This document shows, in pieces, positions 56,750 to 64,000 of a stretch of 64,000 bases of DNA (its first letter is position 1; every line of letters begins with the position of its first letter). Under the pieces are notes generated by a model that ran no database searches, had not been told where the DNA came from, and was given only the letters and a program-made list of their open reading frames with translations. The stretch is from positions 186,001 through 250,000 of the forward strand of contig NZ_JAGFUX010000001.1 in the NCBI RefSeq assembly GCF_017601095.1, read 5' to 3'. The DNA comes from Streptococcus suis (GTDB lineage Bacteria > Bacillota > Bacilli > Lactobacillales > Streptococcaceae). The translations under genes were made by a program, and so were the position numbers.

Positions 56750-57507
56750 TACTTTAACTCACTTTCTACCATTACTCTCTCATGATAATGTGCACTTCCA
56801 ATTTCTTTTGTATTCAAACCATATAACTCTGTTAAGAGTGTTAGGTTATGATTTTGCAAGATTGCATCATTCTTGACAGTTCTATCCAAGAGATTTCGTG
56901 TAAGAACAAAGCCAAATGAGAGGAAAATCCCTCCCAGAATACCAGTTACAATATTCTTCACAATACTTGGTGAAACCTTACTACTATTGTAGGAAGCTGG
57001 GGATAGAACAACAACTTTCCCAAAACCTTCACTATAAATTTCTTGTAAAGTTTGGCTAAAGACAGTTGTAATTTCTTCCAAAACCGCTTGCGCTTCTGTC
57101 GCATCATCTAACCGTAGTTTCACAACGAAGGCCTGAGAGTCCTCTGTTTGAACAAAGCTAAGTCGCTCTTTCAAATAGGCAGCTGAATAGTCGCTACCAA
57201 AGGTTTCTGAAACCTTACCTAACACTGGAACACCGTATAAAATATCCCGGTAGGTTGGAATCATTTCCAAATTTGTTCGAATAGAAGTCGCTGCTTGTGC
57301 GTAGGTATTAGTAGTACCCATGTCAATAGGATCCTGTGCAACCAAAAGTTGTGCACTTGATTCATATTGGGGAGTTACACCAAAACTGGCATACAATCCC
57401 ATAATGACGCCTCCAATCGAGGCACAAACGGCGATTAATATAATATTTTTCTTAAAAAGATTAATAATATCTAGAAAATTCAATATATCATCTGTTTTTT
57501 TATCCAT
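56749..57507 (-). CDS. CpsC/CapA-like chain-length determinant and kinase activator
   Basis: A 252-residue Wzz-type membrane protein: short cytoplasmic start (DILNFLDIINLFKKN), helix one at about residues 19-38, an outer domain, helix two near 185-203, and a cytoplasmic tail that would activate the kinase. No LytR-CpsA-Psr gene and no CpsB phosphatase gene are present at this locus, unlike typical capsule operons. Confidence 0.9.
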   Translation of the reverse strand: MDKKTDDILNFLDIINLFKKNIILIAVCASIGGVIMGLYASFGVTPQYESSAQLLVAQDPIDMGTTNTYAQAATSIRTNLEMIPTYRDILYGVPVLGKVSETFGSDYSAAYLKERLSFVQTEDSQAFVVKLRLDDATEAQAVLEEITTVFSQTLQEIYSEGFGKVVVLSPASYNSSKVSPSIVKNIVTGILGGIFLSFGFVLTRNLLDRTVKNDAILQNHNLTLLTELYGLNTKEIGSAHYHERVMVESELK

Positions 57508-57531
57508 AAATGATATTCCTTTCTATGATGC

Positions 57532-57569
57532 AGAGAATTTTTTCTCTACATTCCATTATATCAAAAATG
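57532..57569 (-). promoter_or_regulatory. Promoter of the chain-length pair with adjacent palindrome
   Basis: An extended -10 (TGA-TATAAT) lies near 57561-57569 on the minus strand with a weak TTCAAA box 16 bases further up. Directly after it is AGAGAA-AAAA-TTCTCT (57547-57532), a 16-base palindrome that could be an operator or leader hairpin. Confidence 0.45.
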
Positions 57570-57677
57570 TTCGTAATTTGAAGTAAAACACCTCTAAAAT
57601 CTTGACGGAATAATTTTGTAATACAGATAGACTTTCAAAGTCAATATTCATTAACTTCACCATACAGTCAATAAAAA

Positions 57678-57711
57678 TAAAATTGCCTTGTAAAAAAGCA
57701 ATTTTATTTCT
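57678..57711. terminator. Terminator after ilvE
   Basis: Stem AAAATTGC / GCAATTTTATTT around ACAAGG-like loop bases, with A and T runs on both sides; it can serve both directions. The 57570-57677 stretch holds nothing else I recognise. Confidence 0.65.
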
Positions 57712-57734
57712 TTATCATTGAAAAGCACTCAGCT

Positions 57735-58757
57735 TTATTCTACTTCTACAACCCATCCTCCTGGTGCTTCGATGTCACCGAACTGAATGCCTGTTAATTC
57801 TTCATAGAGTTTTCGGGTAACTGGACCCACTTCTGTTTCACTGTGGAAAATATGGAGTTTGTCTGCTATTTGAACGCCTCCAATTGGAGAAATAACGGCT
57901 GCTGTTCCGCAGGCTCCTGCTTCGACAAACTGGTCTAATTCTTCGACAAGGACTTCACGCTCCACAGCCTTCATACCCAGACGATGCTCTGCTAGATACA
58001 AGAGAGAATACTTGGTAATAGACGGCAAGATTGACGGTGAAATTGGTGTAACAAACTCGTTATCGGCTGTAATCCCAAAGAAGTTTGCAGACCCGACTTC
58101 TTCAATCTTGGTGTGGGTAGCTGGGTCCAAGTAAATCACATCTGAGAAGCCCTGCTTTTTGGCATATTGACCCGGTAAGAGCGATGCTGCGTAGTTACCG
58201 CCGACCTTGGCTGCCCCAGTTCCGTTAGGTGCTGCACGGTCGTACTTGTCTTGGATGAGGAAGTTGGTTGGAGCTAGGCCGCCCTTGAAATAGTTGCCAA
58301 CCGGCATAGCAAAAACGGTGAAAATGTACTCTTCGGCTGGTTTTACGCCGATGATGTCGCCAACACCGATCAGGAGCGGACGAAGATAGAGGGTACCGCC
58401 AGTTCCATAGGGAGGAACGTAGTCTGCGTTGGCTTTGACCACTTCTTTGCAGGCCTTGATAAAGAGTTCCGTCGGAACAGGCTCCATGAGCAAGCGGTCG
58501 GCTGTTCGCTGCAGACGCTTGGCATTCTGGTCAGGACGGAAGAGCTGGAGTTTTCCCTCCTTGGTGCGATAGGCCTTGAGGCCCTCAAAAGCCTGCTGGC
58601 CGTAGTGGAGAGCTGGTGAGCTTTCTGAAATGTGAAGTTCTGCATCTTCTGTCAGCTGGCCCTCAGACCACTGGCCGTTCTTGAACTGGGCAATAAAGCG
58701 GTAAGGCAATTTCATGTAGGAAAAACCAAGGTTTTCCCAGTCGATGTTTACTGTCAT
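57735..58757 (-). CDS. ilvE: Branched-chain amino acid aminotransferase
   Basis: Interconverts leucine, isoleucine and valine with their keto acids. The 340-residue class IV PLP enzyme has the PLP lysine in GAAKVGGNYAASL and the VEEVGSANFFGI / GACGTAAVISPIGG motifs. In pneumococcus ilvE also follows parC. It marks the outer flank of the polysaccharide locus. Confidence 0.95.
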   Translation of the reverse strand: MTVNIDWENLGFSYMKLPYRFIAQFKNGQWSEGQLTEDAELHISESSPALHYGQQAFEGLKAYRTKEGKLQLFRPDQNAKRLQRTADRLLMEPVPTELFIKACKEVVKANADYVPPYGTGGTLYLRPLLIGVGDIIGVKPAEEYIFTVFAMPVGNYFKGGLAPTNFLIQDKYDRAAPNGTGAAKVGGNYAASLLPGQYAKKQGFSDVIYLDPATHTKIEEVGSANFFGITADNEFVTPISPSILPSITKYSLLYLAEHRLGMKAVEREVLVEELDQFVEAGACGTAAVISPIGGVQIADKLHIFHSETEVGPVTRKLYEELTGIQFGDIEAPGGWVVEVE

Positions 58758-58862
58758 AACTGTAATCCTTCTTTACAATTGATTTTCTTATTATAACCTT
58801 TTTTAAAGAAATTCACAAGGAAATAATGGAATTTTCTGAAAATTTTAGAATCCTATGAAATG

Positions 58863-59123
58863 TTATTCATAATAGACTTTTTCGAGACTAAACCAGGTAC
58901 TTCCTCTCTCTCCACTCGCTACAAATTCAGCATTATTTTTTATCTCTACAAGATTCAAACTGCCATGACTACTAATCTGTCGATAACGCCCCTGCCAAGC
59001 AGGATTATTTTTTCTGTTGTGGCTGTCCCTTCAGCCACATTTTCTACTGTGACCTGTTGTATTTGACATCCTGCTTGGAGCAAGCAGACAACTGCAGCCA
59101 GCACTAGATTTAGCTTTTTCAAA
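58863..59123 (-). pseudogene. Frameshifted small lipoprotein
   Basis: The first frame, from TTG 59123, encodes a lipoprotein signal (KKLNLVLAAVVCLLQAGCQ, lipobox LQAGC). It continues in a second frame (NNPAWQGRYRQISSHG ... STWFSLEKVYYE) to a stop at 58863. The frames meet at a run of six A (GAAAAAAT); one more A would join them into about 87 residues. A second missing base near the start would allow ATG CGG GTT ATT before it, which has GAGG upstream. It follows the intact 468-residue lipoprotein by 40 bp and is probably decayed. Confidence 0.6.
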
Positions 59124-59162
59124 TAACCCGCATTTTTATAACACCTCTACAAAAACATGATA

Positions 59163-60569
59163 CTACTGTTCCGCTAACTGTTCCGAACTGATTGGTAGAT
59201 TCACAAGTTCAGAAAATCCTTGCAATAATTCTTGGTTTTCGGTGGTTTTTACATAATACAACGACGCATCTCTGACATTAGTGTACAGAACTGTTGCAGT
59301 TTGGTCTTCTCGTATAGCAAAATAATAACGATGAACGGTAGATTGATCAATAATATACTCATAAGTAGCTACGATTGTATAATCTTTGGGTGTCAACAAA
59401 TTGTAACTTACTTCTAATTGATTCTCGTTGTATAAAACATGCTCACTTTGATGTATCAAGTTATAAGGACTTTGCCCCATTCTCTCTCCAAAACTCGCCA
59501 TAAAAGTTGCAAGTTCTTGGGACTGATTGCGACTCCAAAGGTGCATCAATCCATTATTCGAATCACTTGTTAATAGTTGTTCCTTATTTCTTATCATACT
59601 ATAGGAATGTTGAACAAATCCTTGGAAAAAACTAGGGTCCGGACGATAATTAAACTCTTCATCTTCTTTTAATCCCCATACAATCGAATTGAGGAATTTC
59701 CCTTCTGGATGCACAAATATTCCATATTCAACTTTAGGGGTAAATATATCGCCGAAACCATCATATACTGCAAAGATGCTATTTTCTTTATCGGCATCTA
59801 AAATATAATGGTAAAGATGTGGAATCGTTTCTATTGGGACCATTCTCTCCACATAGGCAACATCGATTCGTCCATTCGATCCCCTCTTCTCCACACGACC
59901 GTCCTCATAAAACGTTCTAGTAAAAGTGGTTTGTAAGCTAGGTTCCCAACCATACCACGTCCCAAGCAAAGTCTCTGGAAAAACTGAGGATGATGTTTGT
60001 ACAGCATCATTGGAAGCTATGAAGACCTGCAAGTCTTCGTCTGTCTTACCATTTGTCAGCACCAAAATCCCATCGCTTGTCTGATAGGCATAAAAAGTAG
60101 TTTTCTCATCCCCTTTACGCTCAGGATCTGCTTTTTGTAATTCTGCTTCAGAAACATCAATTTGCACAACTAAGTCTGGTAAAACTTTTATCCTTTCTGG
60201 TTCCGTACCAGTTGTCGTTTTTCCATCCAAAATCAAATACGTTTCAACAGTTTCCTTTTTATCATAGGATTTTAGTCTAAAGGTCCCTCGGACAATCTTT
60301 CCTTGATTCCAAGCCATCAATTCACTACCTGAACGATAGAGTTGAACCTCTTGATTCTCCTCCAAAGAAAAACCTGCCATCATCAAAGTGGAAGTATCCG
60401 ATGCTACAAATGCATATCTAAAATTCTTTTGCCATTTTCCATATAATTTGTCTGAACTATCAATGTATGAAATGCTAGCAGCTGTATCTTCCACACTATC
60501 AGTCTTATTTTTTTGACAAGCTGTAAGACAGGTCAGAAGCAAAAACAAAAACGGAACAAATCTTTTCAT
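59163..60569 (-). CDS. Large lipoprotein, unknown function
   Basis: A 468-residue exported lipoprotein: signal peptide KRFVPFLFLLLTCLTACQ with lipobox LTAC, to be processed by LspA. The mature part contains two similar lipocalin-like parts (LYGKWQKNFRYAF near residue 43 and LLGTWYGWEPSLQ near 200), a GxW pattern common in ligand-binding barrels, plus a C-terminal domain. No enzyme motif. The frameshifted small lipoprotein downstream has a related WQGRYRQ motif and may be a paralogous remnant. Confidence 0.85.
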   Translation of the reverse strand: MKRFVPFLFLLLTCLTACQKNKTDSVEDTAASISYIDSSDKLYGKWQKNFRYAFVASDTSTLMMAGFSLEENQEVQLYRSGSELMAWNQGKIVRGTFRLKSYDKKETVETYLILDGKTTTGTEPERIKVLPDLVVQIDVSEAELQKADPERKGDEKTTFYAYQTSDGILVLTNGKTDEDLQVFIASNDAVQTSSSVFPETLLGTWYGWEPSLQTTFTRTFYEDGRVEKRGSNGRIDVAYVERMVPIETIPHLYHYILDADKENSIFAVYDGFGDIFTPKVEYGIFVHPEGKFLNSIVWGLKEDEEFNYRPDPSFFQGFVQHSYSMIRNKEQLLTSDSNNGLMHLWSRNQSQELATFMASFGERMGQSPYNLIHQSEHVLYNENQLEVSYNLLTPKDYTIVATYEYIIDQSTVHRYYFAIREDQTATVLYTNVRDASLYYVKTTENQELLQGFSELVNLPISSEQLAEQ

Positions 60570-60683
60570 ATGCTCACCTCTATAAAATTTTAAAAATTAC
60601 ATAAATCAAACGATGATAATTCAAAGATACATTCTAATTATATCATTTTACAGAAAATACTCAAATAAATTATGTAATAGAAA

Positions 60684-60702
60684 AACCCGCCTGAGCGGGT
60701 TG
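60684..60702 (-). terminator. Terminator after the parC unit
   Basis: Perfect CCCGC / GCGGG stem with loop CTGA-type bases and a T run on the minus strand. Confidence 0.8.
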
Positions 60703-60715
60703 ATTTCTTCATTTG

Positions 60716-60835
60716 TTAGTACCAACCAAACAGCTGGTGAAGCCATTCCTCAAAAGCAGGAAAGAGATTCATAGCAAGCAATGTCAAAACCATGACTACT
60801 ATCAGAATCAGGAGTACAAGGTATTTCTTCTTCAC
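60716..60835 (-). CDS. 39-residue membrane peptide downstream of parC
   Basis: A small gene starting at GTG 60835, with AGGAG six bases upstream inside the parC stop region. The peptide has one membrane helix (KKKYLVLLILIVVMVLTLLAM) and an aromatic tail ending FGWY. The good ribosome site and coupling to parC support it as real. Function unknown. Confidence 0.65.
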   Translation of the reverse strand: MKKKYLVLLILIVVMVLTLLAMNLFPAFEEWLHQLFGWY

Positions 60836-60844
60836 TTGCTTCTC

Positions 60845-63298
60845 CTATTTCAACCAGGCAGATTGAACTTCCTCATCAGAAATGGTATCCGAAATGAAGC
60901 TACCGTTGCTGGTGCGTTCAGACAGGCTGAGCTGGGTCACATCGACTTCATAGAGTTTACCCGTTTTGGACTGGACATGAAGCACTTGACTAGTCGTTTC
61001 ATCTTCATTTGCCGTACTAAAGAGGTCAAAATCACCCTGATCCGTCAATACTGGCCCCGCCGCAAAGACACGGTGAGGCTTAGCCTTGAGTTCGCGAAGC
61101 ACCTGCAAACCACGCTTGGCACGGCTGGTCACAGGGATTTCCTCCGACGCCATCCGCTTCAAACTACCACGCTGGGTCAGGAGATAGACGGAGCTGGTAT
61201 TGCTGATAAAGGCCGCAGCCACCACATCTTCATCCTTGAGGTTGACCGCCTTGACACCGGCCGCCTTGGCACCGATGATTGGCACTTCTTCGATGTTAAA
61301 TCGCAGAGCGTAGCCCTTTTCTGTGATGAGCATGATGTCATCCAAGACTACAGGCGATACAGTAATGACCACATCATCCGCATCTTTGAGCTTGGCATAC
61401 TTGGTTGACTTGGACTTGTAAGTCCGCCATGGAGTAAACTCCTTCCGCTCCACACGCTTGATTTGACCGTGTTTGGTCACCGCGAAATAAGTTCCTTCTT
61501 CAAAATTCTCTACCAATTCAGCGAAGATAATTTCTTCATTGGTATCAAAGTTCATGAGAGTCTGGCTCAGATGTTCACCAATATCCTTCCAACGAATATC
61601 TGTCAACTCATGGACAGGTCGGTAGATGACATTTCCAAGGTTGGTAAAGAGCAAGAGGTGCTGGGTTGTCTTGGCATTCTGTAAGAAAATCAGCTGGTCA
61701 TTGTCCCGCTTGCCCATTTCTTCCAGCGTTGAGGCATTGAAAGAACGCGGACTGGTCCGTTTGATATAGCCTGCCTTGGTCACGCTGACAAAAGTTTCTT
61801 CTTCGACAATCAAGCTGGCGGTGTCAATCTCAATCGTTTCTGCCTGATCCTGCAATTCACTCAAACGAGGATTGCCAAATTGCTTCTTGACCTCACGCAG
61901 TTCCTTCTTCATGAGATTGAACATGGTCCGCTCATCGCCGATAATAGCTGCCAAGGTTTGAATCTGCTCGCGTAAAGCCGCTTCTTCATTCTCCAAGGTC
62001 ACAATATCGGTGTTGGTCAGACGGTAAAGTTGCAAGGTCACGATAGCCTCTGCCTGTTCCTCGCTGAAGTCATAGCTAATTTTCAAGTTTTCCTTGGCGT
62101 CAGCCTTGTTTTCAGAAGCACGGATAAGGGCAATAACCTCGTCCAAGATGGAAATGACACGGATCAAACCTTCTACGATATGGAGGCGTTTTTCTGCTTT
62201 TTCCTTGTCAAACTTAGACCGGGAAATGATAATCTCACGACGGTGGGCGATGTAGCTGGACAGAATTTTCTGCAAGCCGACCTGACGCGGTGTAAAGTTA
62301 TCAATGGCCACCATGTTGAAGTTGTAATTGATTTGCAGGTCGGTGTACTTGTAAAGGTAGTTGAGAATGGTTTGCTCATCACTGTCTTTTTTCAGCTCAA
62401 TGGCAATCCGCAACCCTGTTCGGTCTGACTCATCACGCACCTCGGCAATACCAGGAACCTTGTTGTTGACACGTACATCATCAATTTTCTTGACCAGAAC
62501 AGCCTTGTTGACTTCATACGGAATCTCGGTAATGACAATCTGTTTCTTACCAGCCTTGAGTTGTTCGATTTCACAACGGCTACGAACTACGACACGGCCC
62601 TTACCAGTTTCATAGGCTTTCTTGATTTCGTCAGCCCCTTGGATAATGGCACCTGTTGGGAAGTCTGGTCCAGGCAAGAACTCCATTAGCTTTTCTAACT
62701 TAGCTGTTGGATGATCAATCATGTAAACAACGGCATCGATGACCTCCGCCAGATTATGCGGCGGGATGTCAGTCGCGTACCCTGCTGAAATTCCTGTCGC
62801 TCCATTAACCAAGAGATTAGGGAAGGCAGCTGGTAGCACAGTGGGTTCTTTTTCCGTATCGTCAAAGTTCCAAGCAAAAGGCACGGTCTTTTTCTCGATG
62901 TCGGCCAGCAGATAACCAGCCATTTCCGATAGGCGAGCCTCAGTGTAACGCATGGCTGCTGGCGGATCGCCGTCCATGGAACCGTTGTTCCCGTGCATCT
63001 CCACCAAAATCTCGCGGTTTTTCCAGTCCTGACTCATGCGGACCATGGCATCATAAATAGAGGCATCACCGTGCGGGTGGAAATTCCCCATGATATTCCC
63101 GACTGACTTGGCAGACTTTCGGTAGCCCTTGTCAAATGTGTTGCCGTCCTTATTCATAGAGTAGAGGATACGGCGCTGAACAGGTTTCAGACCATCCCGA
63201 ATGTCCGGTAGAGCCCGCTCCTGAATAATGTATTTGGAGTAGCGACCAAAACGCTCTCCCATGATGTCCTCAAGGGACATATTTTGAATATTACTCAT
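60845..63298 (-). CDS. parC: DNA topoisomerase IV subunit A
   Basis: Separates replicated chromosomes together with ParE. The 817-residue protein has the GyrA/ParC breakage domain with catalytic Tyr in [10 protein letters not shown], and C-terminal beta-pinwheel repeats ([22 protein letters not shown]). In the quinolone-resistance region [13 protein letters not shown], residue 79 is Ala where streptococci usually have Ser; Asp83 is normal. parE and a DUF1232 gene lie upstream. Confidence 0.97.
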   Translation of the reverse strand: MSNIQNMSLEDIMGERFGRYSKYIIQERALPDIRDGLKPVQRRILYSMNKDGNTFDKGYRKSAKSVGNIMGNFHPHGDASIYDAMVRMSQDWKNREILVEMHGNNGSMDGDPPAAMRYTEARLSEMAGYLLADIEKKTVPFAWNFDDTEKEPTVLPAAFPNLLVNGATGISAGYATDIPPHNLAEVIDAVVYMIDHPTAKLEKLMEFLPGPDFPTGAIIQGADEIKKAYETGKGRVVVRSRCEIEQLKAGKKQIVITEIPYEVNKAVLVKKIDDVRVNNKVPGIAEVRDESDRTGLRIAIELKKDSDEQTILNYLYKYTDLQINYNFNMVAIDNFTPRQVGLQKILSSYIAHRREIIISRSKFDKEKAEKRLHIVEGLIRVISILDEVIALIRASENKADAKENLKISYDFSEEQAEAIVTLQLYRLTNTDIVTLENEEAALREQIQTLAAIIGDERTMFNLMKKELREVKKQFGNPRLSELQDQAETIEIDTASLIVEEETFVSVTKAGYIKRTSPRSFNASTLEEMGKRDNDQLIFLQNAKTTQHLLLFTNLGNVIYRPVHELTDIRWKDIGEHLSQTLMNFDTNEEIIFAELVENFEEGTYFAVTKHGQIKRVERKEFTPWRTYKSKSTKYAKLKDADDVVITVSPVVLDDIMLITEKGYALRFNIEEVPIIGAKAAGVKAVNLKDEDVVAAAFISNTSSVYLLTQRGSLKRMASEEIPVTSRAKRGLQVLRELKAKPHRVFAAGPVLTDQGDFDLFSTANEDETTSQVLHVQSKTGKLYEVDVTQLSLSERTSNGSFISDTISDEEVQSAWLK

Positions 63299-63423
63299 AA
63301 TATTCCTTTTTCTTATTTTATTATTTTGTGTTAAAAAGTTTACTGCTAATTATACTTGTAACAGCATAATAATATCTATATCTTCTTTTTTCAAAGCGTT
63401 GCTCAATGGGAACACCACCTTGT

Positions 63424-63858
63424 TTAGGGTTTGTTTATATTTTCTGCCGAGCGCAGCTTCTTCCATGCCCGATAATCTTCAATGTCTTTATTAACCCAGT
63501 TCCAGCAAGTTGCTATAACCAGCGCATCATCCATCTGCCCGAAAAATGGAATCCAGTCTGGAACTACATCTACAGGTGAGAGAAAGTAGATTAAAGCCGA
63601 AACAATTGCGAGAATAGTCCTCTTAGGAATCTTGGTATAATCTCGTTTCAAATAGCTTCGAACCATACTTATCATGATGGGAATATTTTTAAATTCCTGA
63701 GCTAAAAAGGGAATCCATTTAATTTTCTTTTCTATTTTTTCCAAGAAGGGTTCCATTTTGGAATCATCTTTCAATAGTGACTCAGCTTTCTGGTATCTCT
63801 TTTGAATTTCCTCGATTGCCTGTTTTTTAGAAAATCTTTTTTTCATCTTGTCTTCCAT
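63424..63858 (-). CDS. YkvA-like DUF1232 membrane protein
   Basis: A 144-residue protein with a basic N-terminus and the DUF1232 motif YFLSPVDVVPDWIPFFGQMDD, which forms a short membrane-dipping hairpin. Function unknown. It lies between parE and parC, 32 bp after the parE stop. A second ATG at 63846 (MKKRFSKK) is an equally possible start. Confidence 0.85.
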   Translation of the reverse strand: MEDKMKKRFSKKQAIEEIQKRYQKAESLLKDDSKMEPFLEKIEKKIKWIPFLAQEFKNIPIMISMVRSYLKRDYTKIPKRTILAIVSALIYFLSPVDVVPDWIPFFGQMDDALVIATCWNWVNKDIEDYRAWKKLRSAENINKP

Positions 63859-63889
63859 ACTTTCTTTGTCATAAGAGAAAAACTGTTCA

Positions 63890-64000
63890 TCAAAATACTG
63901 TGTTTTCTTCTAGCGTAAACCTAACATTATCCTCAATCCATTTCCGGCGTGGTTCAACCTTGTCGCCCATAAGGACAGATACACGGCGTTCAGCACGCGC
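63890..64000 (-). CDS. parE: DNA topoisomerase IV subunit B, C-terminal end (partial)
   Basis: The last 36 codons of parE, cut by the window edge: RAERRVSVLMGDKVEPRRKW followed by IEDNV and ending TVF. The motif is the conserved end of ParE/GyrB proteins, and parE-parC order supports it. Confidence 0.9.
   Translation of the reverse strand, partial: ARAERRVSVLMGDKVEPRRKWIEDNVRFTLEENTVF

Noticed and set aside
58860..59066. 68-codon plus-strand frame next to ilvE
   Set aside because: It is the antisense of the frameshifted lipoprotein and has no ribosome site.

Overview
The window is a streptococcal chromosome segment, most like Streptococcus suis or a close relative. The species is inferred from overall gene content and was not tested. 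Supporting signs are a YSIRK-type surface protein, a pyrR-pyrB-carA-carB operon with a PyrR leader, the neighbourhood parE / parC / ilvE / DUF2969 gene / rpsA that I recall from pneumococcus, and AT-rich low-GC codon use. Almost all genes lie on the minus strand, so operons read from high to low coordinates.

Layout. 0-7.5 kb: thyA with a duplicated 3' end, two small membrane proteins behind a 28-bp palindrome, a glycosyltransferase, and a 1415-residue repeat surface protein. 7.8-14.4 kb: housekeeping genes (ROK glucokinase, ABC-F protein, cca, dapB, DegV protein, DUF1149 protein). 14.4-18.1 kb: fructose operon fruR-fruK-fruA, in which fruA is split by an in-frame stop. 18.1-25 kb: hisC-like aminotransferase, trmD-rimM, a heterodimeric ABC exporter, khpA-rpsP. 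25-27.7 kb: small genes, pcp, and a methyltransferase preceded by a phage tape-measure scrap. 27.7-34 kb: pyrimidine operon with an attenuator leader and a hairpin-rich insert between carA and carB. 34-43.4 kb: Pr6Pr membrane protein, PhnA-like protein, rluD-like/lspA/lysR, a phage-derived toxin/immunity relic, rpmA-rplU, brnQ, thiI-iscS. 43.5-47.7 kb: two unknown membrane proteins on the plus strand, threonine aldolase, rpsA and three tRNA genes. 47.8-57.5 kb: a polysaccharide locus with genes on both strands (initiating sugar transferase, four GT2 glycosyltransferases, flippase, polymerase, CpsC/CpsD-like chain-length pair). 57.7-64 kb: ilvE, lipoproteins (one frameshifted), parC, a DUF1232 protein and the end of parE.

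How the genes work together. The polysaccharide locus holds the core parts of a Wzx/Wzy pathway: lipid-linked start, sugar addition, export, polymerisation and length control. It lies between ilvE and the DUF2969 gene, where I recall other genes in pneumococcus, so it looks acquired. Two homopolymeric G tracts, one just before the initiating transferase start codon and one inside the polymerase gene, make it a candidate for phase-variable expression; this is the most interesting system here. The surface protein near 5 kb carries its wall-sorting signal near the N-terminus and is followed by its own likely glycosyltransferase.

Other points to revisit are the orphan MuF-like toxin/immunity pair beside rpmA, the absence of prp between rplU and rpmA although L27 keeps a cleavable N-terminus, the displaced carB ribosome binding site, the nonsense codon in fruA, and Ala at ParC position 79. 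All family names come from reading the translated sequences; no database search was run.
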